DNA of 5,180 nt from Bacteriovoracaceae bacterium UBA2428 (lineage in GTDB: Bacteria > Bdellovibrionota > UBA2428), in contig DDRA01000076.1 in assembly GCA_002343545.1 (NCBI GenBank), positions 4,603 through 9,782 of the forward strand. Reading direction: 5' to 3'. Position 1 is the stretch's first letter; each line of letters begins with the position of its first letter. Positions 1 through 5,180 of this stretch are shown piece after piece. The notes under the pieces were generated by a model that saw only the letters and a program-made list of their open reading frames with translations, made no database searches and had not been told where the DNA came from. A program made the position numbers and the translations under genes.

Positions 1-474
1 CCGGGCGGACTCGGCCCCTACACGCTCGAGATCGCCCCTTCGATCGGCATCAACCTTCCCGATGATTTTTGGGGCGCCGGCGTGCTCAAGACCGTGGGCG
101 CTCAAGTCGCCTGGTCCTTCCTGCCGAGCCATGCCCTCGTGGGCGGCGCCGTTTACCATTCGGGACCGAACGATTCGGGGTACACGGGCGAGCTGCTTTA
201 CCGCTACGAGTCCAACCTTCAGGAGCTCTCGACCTTCTTCGTGATCGGCTTTCACGTGACGAAGTTCTCGCTCGGCATCGACTACGACGCGACGGGCGCC
301 TGCGATCCGGTGAACTGCGAAACGGATTCGGGCATCCACCACGGCATCAACATCGGCGGCGGCATGATGATCCCGCTCAGCCCCACGACCCCGTTCAAAG
401 TCGGCATGCGCTTTCTCAAGAAGCAGCCCAAGCTCATGCTCCTGCTCGACGCCTCCATCGGCATCCGTTTCTAA
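1..474 (+). CDS. Outer-membrane beta-barrel protein, C-terminal part (5' truncated)
   Basis: The frame is open from the first base and ends with TAA at 472-474, leaving 157 residues of a protein whose start lies outside the window. The visible part has repeated short strands in which hydrophobic or aromatic residues alternate with polar ones (around residues 35-50, 60-75, 80-95 and 115-157), separated by Gly/Asn/Asp/Ser-rich turns. The last residues, ASIGIRF, end in phenylalanine, the usual C-terminal aromatic signal by which the BAM complex recognises outer-membrane barrels. Two close cysteines (C101 and C106 of the fragment) sit in a loop and could form a disulfide. There is no transmembrane helix. 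I infer an outer-membrane barrel, perhaps a small porin or OmpW-like protein, but no specific family is recognisable. A GTG at 82 is in frame but is probably internal because the frame continues upstream in the same style. Confidence 0.7.
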   Translation, partial: PGGLGPYTLEIAPSIGINLPDDFWGAGVLKTVGAQVAWSFLPSHALVGGAVYHSGPNDSGYTGELLYRYESNLQELSTFFVIGFHVTKFSLGIDYDATGACDPVNCETDSGIHHGINIGGGMMIPLSPTTPFKVGMRFLKKQPKLMLLLDASIGIRF

Positions 475-567
475 GGCGGCGTGGGAGCGAGGACCGGAAC
501 TTACCGCGTGTAAGTGAGGACCGCAGCGGCGAGCCAACGCCGCAGATGGCCCTTTTTCAACGACTCG
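475..567 (+). other. Structured spacer between convergent genes (hairpins, tandem octamer)
   Basis: This 93-base gap lies between the stop of the barrel gene and the stop of the minus-strand membrane methyltransferase gene. Seven perfect outer base pairs join 476-482 to 537-543. Inside is a 6-bp hairpin, ACTTAC (499-504) with GTAAGT (510-515), around a 5-base loop. The octamer GAGGACCG occurs on both sides of this hairpin at 489-496 and 516-523 in the same orientation. A T-run (553-557) follows nine bases after the outer stem. The placement suggests 3'-end formation of the barrel transcript, but the gap between stem and T-run is too long for a classic intrinsic terminator. It may be a repetitive or structured 3' element. 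Confidence 0.45.
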
Positions 568-1209
568 TTACCAGAGCGCGCCGTATTTGCTGCGCAAGCC
601 GAAGACGATGCCAAAGCCGACGAGCCAGAGCAGGGTTTCGAACTCGGCGCGCACGCCGTGCGAAACGGAGTAGGTGCGGATGGCGCGGTTCACGCCGGGC
701 AACCAGGTCGGCCACCAACGACGCACGCGACGCGCGTAACGGTAATACGAGGGGCCCACGCGAAGGATGAGCTCCTTCTCGTAAGCGGCCGCCAGGAAAG
801 AAAGATAGCCCCACGCGAGCACGAGCACGAGCAGCGCCCACGTCGCCGGTACGTCCAGGAAGATGGCCGCGCCCACGTAACCGAGCAAGGAACCCAACTC
901 CACGGGATTGCGCACGTAGCGGTACGGGCCGTTCAGCACGAAGCCTTCGCTGCGGTGGTAGCCCCGCGCCCAGACCCGCAGCGCGAGCGCCGCGACCCAC
1001 CACGGGAGGCCGAGCACCAAGCGAAGCGCGTAGTCGCGATCGACCGGTCCCGGCGCGAGCCAAAGCAAAACGAGCACGGGCCAGGCGCCCTGCCGACTCA
1101 CCCGACGAAGCATCGTCGCCATGCGGAACGCGAGCGAAGTCTCTCGCAACGACGCCTCGACGGCGCCTTGCCCGGAGGCAGCCACTGTGCTGAAATCGCC
1201 CTCTCTCAT
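568..1209 (-). CDS. Isoprenylcysteine carboxyl methyltransferase / phospholipid methyltransferase-family membrane protein
   Basis: The predicted product is a 213-residue integral membrane protein. Family members transfer a methyl group from S-adenosylmethionine to a lipid or lipid-linked substrate at the inner membrane; the substrate here is unknown. The family signature is visible: GPYRYVRNP at about residues 94-102, then two adjacent hydrophobic helices (about 108-141), then a block matching the usual EExxL...FGxxYxxYxxxV pattern with E144, L147, G152, Y155, Y158 and V162, followed by RRWWP. The first Glu of the usual EE pair is Tyr143. Hydrophobic segments also occur near 43-53, 62-80 and at the C-terminus (191-206). 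I chose the ATG at 1209 because AGGT lies nine bases upstream and an earlier start would extend deep into pepA in antisense. A shorter start at 1122 has no clear ribosome site. It diverges from pepA across 43 bases. Confidence 0.75.
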   Translation of the reverse strand: MREGDFSTVAASGQGAVEASLRETSLAFRMATMLRRVSRQGAWPVLVLLWLAPGPVDRDYALRLVLGLPWWVAALALRVWARGYHRSEGFVLNGPYRYVRNPVELGSLLGYVGAAIFLDVPATWALLVLVLAWGYLSFLAAAYEKELILRVGPSYYRYARRVRRWWPTWLPGVNRAIRTYSVSHGVRAEFETLLWLVGFGIVFGLRSKYGALW

Positions 1210-1232
1210 AAGTAGTTTACCTAGAATGACGC

Positions 1233-1240
1233 AGAAGGAG
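1233..1240 (+). promoter_or_regulatory. Ribosome binding site deciding the pepA start
   Basis: AGAAGGAG lies 12 bases upstream of the ATG at 1253 and is a strong match to the anti-Shine-Dalgarno sequence. It sits downstream of the in-frame ATG at 1226, so it can serve only the 1253 start. The spacing is slightly long. Confidence 0.6.
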
Positions 1241-1252
1241 CTCAGATACAAC

Positions 1253-2872
1253 ATGACCCCGCTGAAAGCGCGTTTGACGACCGCCAAACTTAAGACTTTG
1301 GCGCAACTCGCCTCGACTTCCGACCGTACGCTCTTCGTGGGCTTCGCGTCGAAGGAAGGCAAGGCCGTTCCCGTCGCCGCCCTCAAAGGCAACAAGGACC
1401 TCACGGCGGCCCTAGCGCTCGCGAGCGCGGGCTTCGAAGGCAAGTCCGAGTCGAGCTTCTCCACGCTGCACGCCAAGGCCGCGAGCCAAGGCCAGCTCGA
1501 CTACGACCGCGTCATGGGCGTCGGCGTCGGCGGCACCGAAGACTGCCACCCGCAAGCGATCCTCGCGCTCGGCGGCAAAATCGCGCGCCTCGTGAAGGAA
1601 GGCAAGGCCACGAAGGCCGACCTCGTGATCGACTCTTTCTTCAACGCGCCGGGCTCGGTCTCGGGCAAGGACGCACCGAAGGACTTCGCGGGCCGCCCGC
1701 TCCTCGACCAGGCCCTCACGAAAGAAGACATCGCGGAGAAGCTTCTTCTCGGCGTGCTCCTCGGCCTTTACGACTTCAACCAGTACAAATCCAAGAAGAC
1801 GAGCTTCGAGCCCGAGATCCGCGTCGTCTCGACGCTCCTCGACGAGCGCAAACTCAAAAGCGTGGTCGAGAAGGCCACGGCCCTCGCGACGGCGGCTTAC
1901 TTCACGCGCGACCTTCAGACGATTCCGGGCAACGACCTTCCCCCGGCCGAGCTTGCCCGCAAATCGCAAGAAGCCGGCCGCAAACACGGCTTCAAGGTGA
2001 CGGTCTGGGACGAGAAGAAGCTGCAAAGCGAAGGCATGAACGGCATCCTGACCGTCGGCAAGGGCAGCGACGAGCCGCCCCGCCTCATCGTCATGGAGCA
2101 CAACGCCGCCAAGAAGGGCGTCCCGACGCTCGTGCTCATCGGTAAGGGCGTGACCTTCGACACCGGCGGTATCTGCATCAAGCCGGCCGCCGGCATGGAA
2201 GAGATGAAGATGGACATGAGCGGCGCCGCCGCCGTCATCGGCGCGATGTGCGCGATCGCCGACCTCGAAGTCGCGATCCGCGTCGTCGGCATCGTGGCCG
2301 CCGCCGAGAACATGCCGAGCGGCAACGCCGTTCGGCCGGGCGACATCTACACCGCCTTCGACGGCCAAACGGTCGAAGTCATCAACACCGACGCCGAAGG
2401 CCGTCTCGTGCTGGCGGATGCGCTCAGCTACGCGAAGAGCTTCAACCCCGACGCCGTCGTCGACGTGGCGACGCTCACGGGCGCCTGCATCGTGGCCCTC
2501 GGCCACGTGTCGAGCGGTCTCATGGGCAACAACGCCCAGCTCCTCGACGCCGTGAAGCGCGCTTCCTCGCGCGCCGGCGAGAAGGTTTGGGAACTGCCGC
2601 TCTACGCCGAGTACAAGGAAGACATGCGCTCCAAAGTCGCGGACTACCGCAACTCGGGCGACCGCACGGGCGGCTCGCAAAAGGGCGCCACCTTCCTGAA
2701 CTTCTTCGTGGACGGCGCTTACCCGTGGGCCCACCTTGACGTGGCCGGCACCGCCGACACGCCGAAGGGCCAAGGCGCGCACTGCCCGCCGGACGTCGGC
2801 ACGGCCGTGCCGATGCGCTCGCTCGTCGAGCTCGCCGAGAACTTCCGCCAGCTCTTCAAGGGCGCGAAGTAA
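1253..2872 (+). CDS. pepA: Leucyl (cytosol) aminopeptidase, peptidase family M17
   Basis: A 539-residue cytoplasmic metallopeptidase that removes N-terminal residues, Leu preferentially, from peptides during protein turnover. The C-terminal catalytic domain is intact. GKGVTFDTGG gives K298 and D303, followed by catalytic K310 and metal ligand D321 in KMDMSGAA. The family signature NTDAEGRL (378-385) gives D380, E382 and R384. The spacing of all seven residues is the same as E. coli PepA K270, D275, K282, D293, D352, E354 and R356. The first ~190 residues form a weakly conserved N-terminal domain. At 539 residues it is somewhat longer than the roughly 500 usual for the family. The C-terminal end has GAHCPPDVGTAVPM where the E. 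coli enzyme has GATGRPV. The start at 1253 is set by AGAAGGAG at 1233-1240; an in-frame ATG at 1226 would add nine residues. It forms a single-gene unit ending in a strong terminator. Confidence 0.96.
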   Translation: MTPLKARLTTAKLKTLAQLASTSDRTLFVGFASKEGKAVPVAALKGNKDLTAALALASAGFEGKSESSFSTLHAKAASQGQLDYDRVMGVGVGGTEDCHPQAILALGGKIARLVKEGKATKADLVIDSFFNAPGSVSGKDAPKDFAGRPLLDQALTKEDIAEKLLLGVLLGLYDFNQYKSKKTSFEPEIRVVSTLLDERKLKSVVEKATALATAAYFTRDLQTIPGNDLPPAELARKSQEAGRKHGFKVTVWDEKKLQSEGMNGILTVGKGSDEPPRLIVMEHNAAKKGVPTLVLIGKGVTFDTGGICIKPAAGMEEMKMDMSGAAAVIGAMCAIADLEVAIRVVGIVAAAENMPSGNAVRPGDIYTAFDGQTVEVINTDAEGRLVLADALSYAKSFNPDAVVDVATLTGACIVALGHVSSGLMGNNAQLLDAVKRASSRAGEKVWELPLYAEYKEDMRSKVADYRNSGDRTGGSQKGATFLNFFVDGAYPWAHLDVAGTADTPKGQGAHCPPDVGTAVPMRSLVELAENFRQLFKGAK

Positions 2873-2892
2873 CGTCGCGAAAACGCAAAAGC

Positions 2893-2930
2893 AAAAGGCC
2901 TCGGGATCCAAAGATCCCGAGGCCTTTTTT
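2893..2930. terminator. Bidirectional intrinsic terminator between pepA and rpoZ
   Basis: A perfect 12-bp GC-rich stem pairs 2897-2908 with 2913-2924 around the 4-base loop CAAA. It is flanked by AAAA (2893-2896) on the left and TTTTTT (2925-2930) on the right, which extend the pairing. Reading rightward the stem is followed by a T-run and serves pepA. Reading leftward the A-rich left flank gives a U-run and serves rpoZ. The position between two convergent genes fits this double role. Confidence 0.95.
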
Positions 2931-2982
2931 ATTTTCTAATCAAAGTCTCCCGAGATCTCGAGCGACCCCGAACGAGCGCGAT

Positions 2983-3234
2983 TTACTCGCGCTGATCCGC
3001 CGGCAGGTTCTCGTCCGGAGTCTCATCGACGTCCAGGATCTGCCAACCTTCGGGGAGACGAACGGTGCGCTCGGCGATTTCGCGGAGGGCGATCACGGCC
3101 GGCTTGTTGTTCGGAGCGTCGACCTGCGGGCGCGAACCCTTCATGAGTTGCTTCGTGCGCTTGGCGGCCAAGTGCACGAGGGCAAAGCGGTTCGGGCAAT
3201 GGATGAGGCAGTCTTCGACGGTTACGCGTGCCAT
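2983..3234 (-). CDS. rpoZ: DNA-directed RNA polymerase omega subunit
   Basis: An 83-residue protein matching the omega subunit, which binds and stabilises the beta-prime subunit and takes part in ppGpp response in proteobacteria. The N-terminus [10 protein letters not shown], the N15-R16-F17 motif followed by ALV, the basic stretch AAKRTKQL (23-30), and VIALREI (47-53) are all in the expected order. The C-terminus is short and acidic. The start at 3234 is supported by homology to the MARVTV N-terminus and by AGGAG three bases upstream, a rather tight spacing; an in-frame ATG at 3279 would add 15 residues unlike any omega N-terminus. The gene converges with pepA on a shared terminator and is preceded by a 188-base gap, so it appears monocistronic. 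In many proteobacteria it lies between gmk and spoT; those are not here. Confidence 0.95.
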   Translation of the reverse strand: MARVTVEDCLIHCPNRFALVHLAAKRTKQLMKGSRPQVDAPNNKPAVIALREIAERTVRLPEGWQILDVDETPDENLPADQRE

Positions 3235-3260
3235 AAGCTCCTGGAAATAGCTTTCCCGAC

Positions 3261-3277
3261 GGGCCCTGTCCAGGCCC
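3261..3277 (-). other. Small hairpin in the rpoZ leader
   Basis: On the minus strand GGGCC (3277-3273) can pair with GGCCC (3265-3261) around seven bases, or in a longer register with one bulged base. It lies about 27-43 bases upstream of the rpoZ ATG, in the probable leader or promoter region. No T-run follows, so it is not a terminator. GC-rich sequence can form such short stems by chance, and I assign no function. I could not identify a convincing -35/-10 pair for rpoZ in 3235-3302. Confidence 0.25.
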
Positions 3278-3302
3278 AAAGCCCTGATTTATGAGGTCTT
3301 TC

Positions 3303-3425
3303 AAAAAAGATCCTCTTCCAGCGGCTTGCGGGCAAGGCTAGGCGCCGCCGGCCGCAGGGAGCGAAGTGTATTTGAATACTCGAGCGACCGAGAACGCAGC
3401 CCACAAGGCGCTAGAAGAGGATCTA
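3303..3425 (-). terminator. Very large hairpin followed by a U-run, downstream of the two-helix membrane protein gene
   Basis: Arms 3399-3424 and 3308-3333 are complementary over 26 positions. In the minus-strand transcript there are 23 Watson-Crick pairs, two G-U wobbles (3319/3413 and 3329/3403) and one C-C mismatch (3324/3408). In a plus-strand transcript the two wobbles would be C-A mismatches, which favours the minus-strand RNA as the functional molecule. The helix begins within the TAG stop of the upstream gene and runs directly into six U residues (3308-3303). The apical part (3334-3398, 65 bases) contains a small hairpin, GTAT/ATAC at 3368-3371 and 3376-3379. The arrangement is that of an intrinsic terminator with an unusually long stem and a structured top. 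It could instead be, or also produce, a stable 3' RNA. Confidence 0.65.
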
Positions 3426-4058
3426 GCGAGTGCCGACGGGTTCGTCGTCCGGGTCCTTAAAGTCGCCGGCGGGCTGGATCCCCGTCATGCGGGCGATGTT
3501 GGCCGGGAAGAAGCGCAGCTGTTCGTCGGTCAAGAGACGGAAGCGGGTCTGGCGGTAGGCCTCGGGCACCCGGTCGGCCTTGATGAGGAGCTCCACGAAG
3601 CCATGCGGGGTCACGGGCTCGCGCTGCGGCCCGTAAACTTCGATCTTCTCGATGGCTTCGAAGGGAAAGACCCCTTCTTGGGCCCGCGCATGGCGCCCCG
3701 GGGGCGTGTGGACGAAGCGGAACTCGCCGCGGGTCCGGTCGAAGGCGACCTTCATCTTCTCTTGGCGGCGCACGATCACCAAAAAGTAGATCGCCGCGCC
3801 CACGATGAGGATGCTCCAAGTCGCGACGCTATGGAGGAGCCGCGCCGTCGAGGTCTCGAGGCCCATGTCGAACATGAGCCAACGGCCCGGCTGGTTGCGG
3901 ATCGTCAGCCAACCCGCCAGCAGAATGAGCGCGAGCGCCAAGAGGCGCCCCCGAATCGCGCCGAGCTTGAGTGGCCAAGCGAGCGGACCCGCCGGACGAC
4001 GCTCCAAATCGAGTTCAAACGTGCCTTTTTGAAAGTGGGTTCCCGCAACCTCGAACAT
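3423..4058 (-). CDS. Two-helix membrane protein with soluble C-terminal domain, function unknown
   Basis: A 211-residue protein that I do not recognise. A short N-terminal segment (1-36) is followed by a hydrophobic helix at about 37-53, a loop, and a second helix at about 81-97 that ends in the basic stretch VRRQEK. Residues 102-211 are soluble, and residues about 103-175 look like alternating beta strands; the pattern of a membrane hairpin followed by 'F-D-R-x-R-G-E-F' and a later 'FEAIEKIEV' resembles bacterial PH-like (YdbS/YcxB-type) domains, but this is only a pattern impression. The C-terminus is acidic. The second helix followed by basic residues suggests that the C-terminal domain is cytoplasmic. 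The ATG at 4058 has only a weak upstream AGAG. It diverges from the SDR-like gene across 37 bases and ends in a large hairpin. Confidence 0.8.
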   Translation of the reverse strand: MFEVAGTHFQKGTFELDLERRPAGPLAWPLKLGAIRGRLLALALILLAGWLTIRNQPGRWLMFDMGLETSTARLLHSVATWSILIVGAAIYFLVIVRRQEKMKVAFDRTRGEFRFVHTPPGRHARAQEGVFPFEAIEKIEVYGPQREPVTPHGFVELLIKADRVPEAYRQTRFRLLTDEQLRFFPANIARMTGIQPAGDFKDPDDEPVGTR

Positions 4059-4060
4059 GG

Positions 4061-4079
4061 ACTCTGGAACTAGCAGAGT
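4061..4079. promoter_or_regulatory. Dyad in the divergent spacer, possible operator
   Basis: ACTCTG (4061-4066) and CAGAGT (4074-4079) form a perfect 6-bp inverted repeat around seven bases. It fills most of the 37-base gap between the divergent starts at 4058 and 4096, so a protein bound here could affect both genes. It could also form a weak hairpin in either leader. No clear sigma70 promoter is visible beside it. Confidence 0.3.
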
Positions 4080-4095
4080 TTAGAAGCCCATTCCA

Positions 4096-4989
4096 ATGCG
4101 CGACGAATCGGGCCTCTTGTTGACCTCTCCGCTCTCGGGTTTGGGCTACCAAACGGCCGGCGCGCTGCAACGGCTCGGCCGCCGCATGACGGCGTTGCTC
4201 CCCTCGACGGACGCGCAGGGCCAACTGCGCGCGGTCCCGATGCCGACCCACGTCTTTGACTGGCAAGCCGGCACCGCCGACGCCGAAGCTCCCGCGAACC
4301 ACGACTCGGCGACCGTGCTGCTGAGCCCCGACCCCGAACTTGCCCGCAACGAGGCGCTCAGCGGCGAACGCTTCGCGCGCCTCGCCTCGCTCGTCGAACG
4401 ACTGCACCGCGCGAAGCCCGGCCTCCTCTACGTAAGCGTCTTGCCCTGGGCCAGCCCCGAAGAACACGTGCAACGCGCCCTCGACTTTGGCGGTGGCCGC
4501 GGCCTCGTGCTCCTCGCCCCCGCGCTCTACGGCTTCCGCGACGCGAACCTTATGGACCGCGCGCTCGATCTCGCGCAAGAGCGTCCGGGCGCACTCGCTC
4601 ACGACGCCGACCAAGGCGAAAGCCCGCTGCTCTCGGCCGGCGACGCGGCGGCCTTCGTCTCGGCGGCCACGACCCGCGCCGATCTGCTGGGCAAAGTCAT
4701 CTGGATCCCCGCGCAAACGACTTCGCTCAAAGCTTGGCTCGAAGAATTCCGCACGGCCTTCGATGTGAAGGACGCGGGATGGATCGAGCGCCTGCGGAGC
4801 GGCAAACGCCGCATCGCGGGCGAAGTCCGCTTGGGCCCGTCGCAAAGTCCGCGACGTGGCTCGCTCCTCGCGACCGAAGTTTTTCCCTCGCCCCTCACCC
4901 GCCTCGCGCGCAGTTTGCGCGAAATGGCCGGTCACCGAAAGCTTGACCCGCAGAACGACCTTATCTTTCCCGCCGCGCGAGGCCTTTGA
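4096..4989 (+). CDS. Atypical SDR / Rossmann-like protein, probably lacking classical SDR catalysis
   Basis: A 297-residue soluble protein with the outline of an extended short-chain dehydrogenase. Near the N-terminus LLLTSPLSGLGYQTAG (7-22) sits where NAD-dependent epimerases have TGxxGxxG; two of the three glycines are replaced by Ser (S11, S14) and only G17 remains in register, although G15 could partly substitute. RGLVLLAPALYG (135-146) matches the 'RG-hydrophobic-RPxxVYG' strand of the family, and residues about 155-215 follow the expected order of helix, GxxxxP and a 'GKVIWI' strand. The expected YxxxK site aligns to W118 and E122, so the catalytic Tyr and Lys appear missing. It may be a structural or binding member of the fold. 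The ATG at 4096 has a weak AGAAG nine bases upstream. Its stop is two bases before trmB, so the two are very probably co-transcribed. Fold assignment is inference. Confidence 0.8.
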   Translation: MRDESGLLLTSPLSGLGYQTAGALQRLGRRMTALLPSTDAQGQLRAVPMPTHVFDWQAGTADAEAPANHDSATVLLSPDPELARNEALSGERFARLASLVERLHRAKPGLLYVSVLPWASPEEHVQRALDFGGGRGLVLLAPALYGFRDANLMDRALDLAQERPGALAHDADQGESPLLSAGDAAAFVSAATTRADLLGKVIWIPAQTTSLKAWLEEFRTAFDVKDAGWIERLRSGKRRIAGEVRLGPSQSPRRGSLLATEVFPSPLTRLARSLREMAGHRKLDPQNDLIFPAARGL

Positions 4990-4991
4990 CC

Positions 4992-5180
4992 GTGACCACG
5001 AAAGTTGCCCCCAAGAAGCTCAAGGCTTCCAAGCTCCGCATCACCCTCCGCGACGGTCGCGAGCTGCAGTACCACGTCCCCCTCGAAGAGGTGAGCCAGC
5101 TCAATCTGCGCGACCTCATCCCGCCCGACGCGCTCGACCGCCCGCTCGAAGTCGAGATCGGCTGCGGCAAGGGCGAGTTC
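4992..5180 (+). CDS. trmB: tRNA (guanine-N7-)-methyltransferase, N-terminal part (3' truncated)
   Basis: The first 63 residues of an enzyme that uses S-adenosylmethionine to methylate N7 of G46 in the tRNA variable loop. The identifying feature is LEVEIGCGKGEF at residues 52-63, the SAM-binding motif I characteristic of TrmB (usually EIGFGKGE). The preceding segment is a basic start (VTTKVAPKKLKASK) and then an LRDLIPPDALDRP stretch, as expected before the motif. The remaining two thirds of the protein lie beyond the window. The start is GTG at 4992, preceded by GAGG at 4979-4982 with a nine-base gap; a TTG at 4986 in the same frame would overlap the upstream stop. The two-base distance from the SDR-like gene implies translational coupling. 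Recognition rests on one strong motif and its position near the N-terminus. Confidence 0.85.
   Translation, partial: MTTKVAPKKLKASKLRITLRDGRELQYHVPLEEVSQLNLRDLIPPDALDRPLEVEIGCGKGEF

Noticed and set aside
559..569. AACGA-C-TCGTT palindrome at the end of the first spacer
   Set aside because: It is only 11 bases with a one-base centre. It cannot form a hairpin and is easily a chance match.
514..1215. Open plus-strand frame of 233 codons
   Set aside because: It is antisense to the methyltransferase, very rich in Arg/His/Glu/Ala, and shows no family features.
1222..1227. TAGAAT as a -10 box for pepA
   Set aside because: It is close to the consensus, but the position 17 bases upstream (1199-1204) is CCCTCT, which is no -35 box.
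1121..1252. Upstream in-frame starts for pepA at 1121 and 1226
   Set aside because: The strong AGAAGGAG at 1233-1240 lies downstream of both, and the 1121 start would overlap the divergent gene.
1210..1476. 89-codon N-terminal extension of the membrane methyltransferase
   Set aside because: It would lie antisense to the first 220 bases of pepA, lacks domain similarity, and the ATG at 1209 has a plausible ribosome site and gives a normal family length.
1412..2911. Open minus-strand frame of 499 codons across pepA
   Set aside because: It is antisense to an unmistakable M17 peptidase. Its Arg/Ala/Val/His-rich composition is that of a GC-rich shadow frame, it has no recognisable domain, and it runs through the terminator.
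3300..3305. TTGAAA next to the U-run as the rpoZ -35 box
   Set aside because: No TATAAT-like hexamer lies 16-18 bases downstream on the minus strand.
3222..3404. Minus-strand 60-codon frame across the large hairpin
   Set aside because: It overlaps the rpoZ start and the terminator structure, has no good ribosome site, and its bases are explained by RNA pairing.
4015..4935. Open minus-strand frame of 306 codons
   Set aside because: It is antisense to the SDR-like gene and overlaps the start of the two-helix gene. Its Arg/Glu/Ala-rich composition is typical of a shadow frame.

Overview
The window is GC-rich (about 60-65% by eye) and densely coded, with short intergenic gaps and a strong bias to G or C at third codon positions. 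The genes are ordinary chromosomal housekeeping genes of a Gram-negative bacterium: a truncated outer-membrane beta-barrel protein, leucyl aminopeptidase (pepA), RNA polymerase omega (rpoZ) and the start of a tRNA m7G46 methyltransferase (trmB). The omega sequence ([10 protein letters not shown] start, NRFALV, KRTKQL) looks closest to the Bdellovibrionota / former Deltaproteobacteria type, but that placement is an impression and not a search result. I see no phage, transposon, CRISPR, rRNA or tRNA.

Layout. 1-474 (+): 3' end of a beta-barrel protein ending in phenylalanine. 475-567: a structured spacer between two convergent genes. 568-1209 (-): membrane protein of the isoprenylcysteine carboxyl methyltransferase / phospholipid methyltransferase family. 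A 43-bp divergent spacer leads to pepA at 1253-2872 (+), which ends in a strong bidirectional terminator at 2893-2930. rpoZ (2983-3234, -) converges on the same terminator. 3235-3422 holds the rpoZ leader and a very large hairpin followed by a U-run, which looks like the terminator of the gene at 3423-4058 (-), a two-helix membrane protein of unknown function. A 37-bp divergent spacer containing a dyad separates that gene from 4096-4989 (+), a Rossmann-like protein with a degraded nucleotide-binding loop and no visible Tyr/Lys catalytic pair. trmB starts two bases after it and runs off the window at 5180.

The genes form several short transcription units and not one pathway. The only likely operon is the SDR-like gene plus trmB. 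rpoZ stands alone and is not next to gmk or spoT. I found no convincing new multi-gene system. The most unusual features are the large hairpin at 3303-3424, whose mismatches become G-U wobbles only in the minus-strand transcript, the structured spacer at 475-567, and the apparently catalytically dead SDR-like protein linked to trmB.
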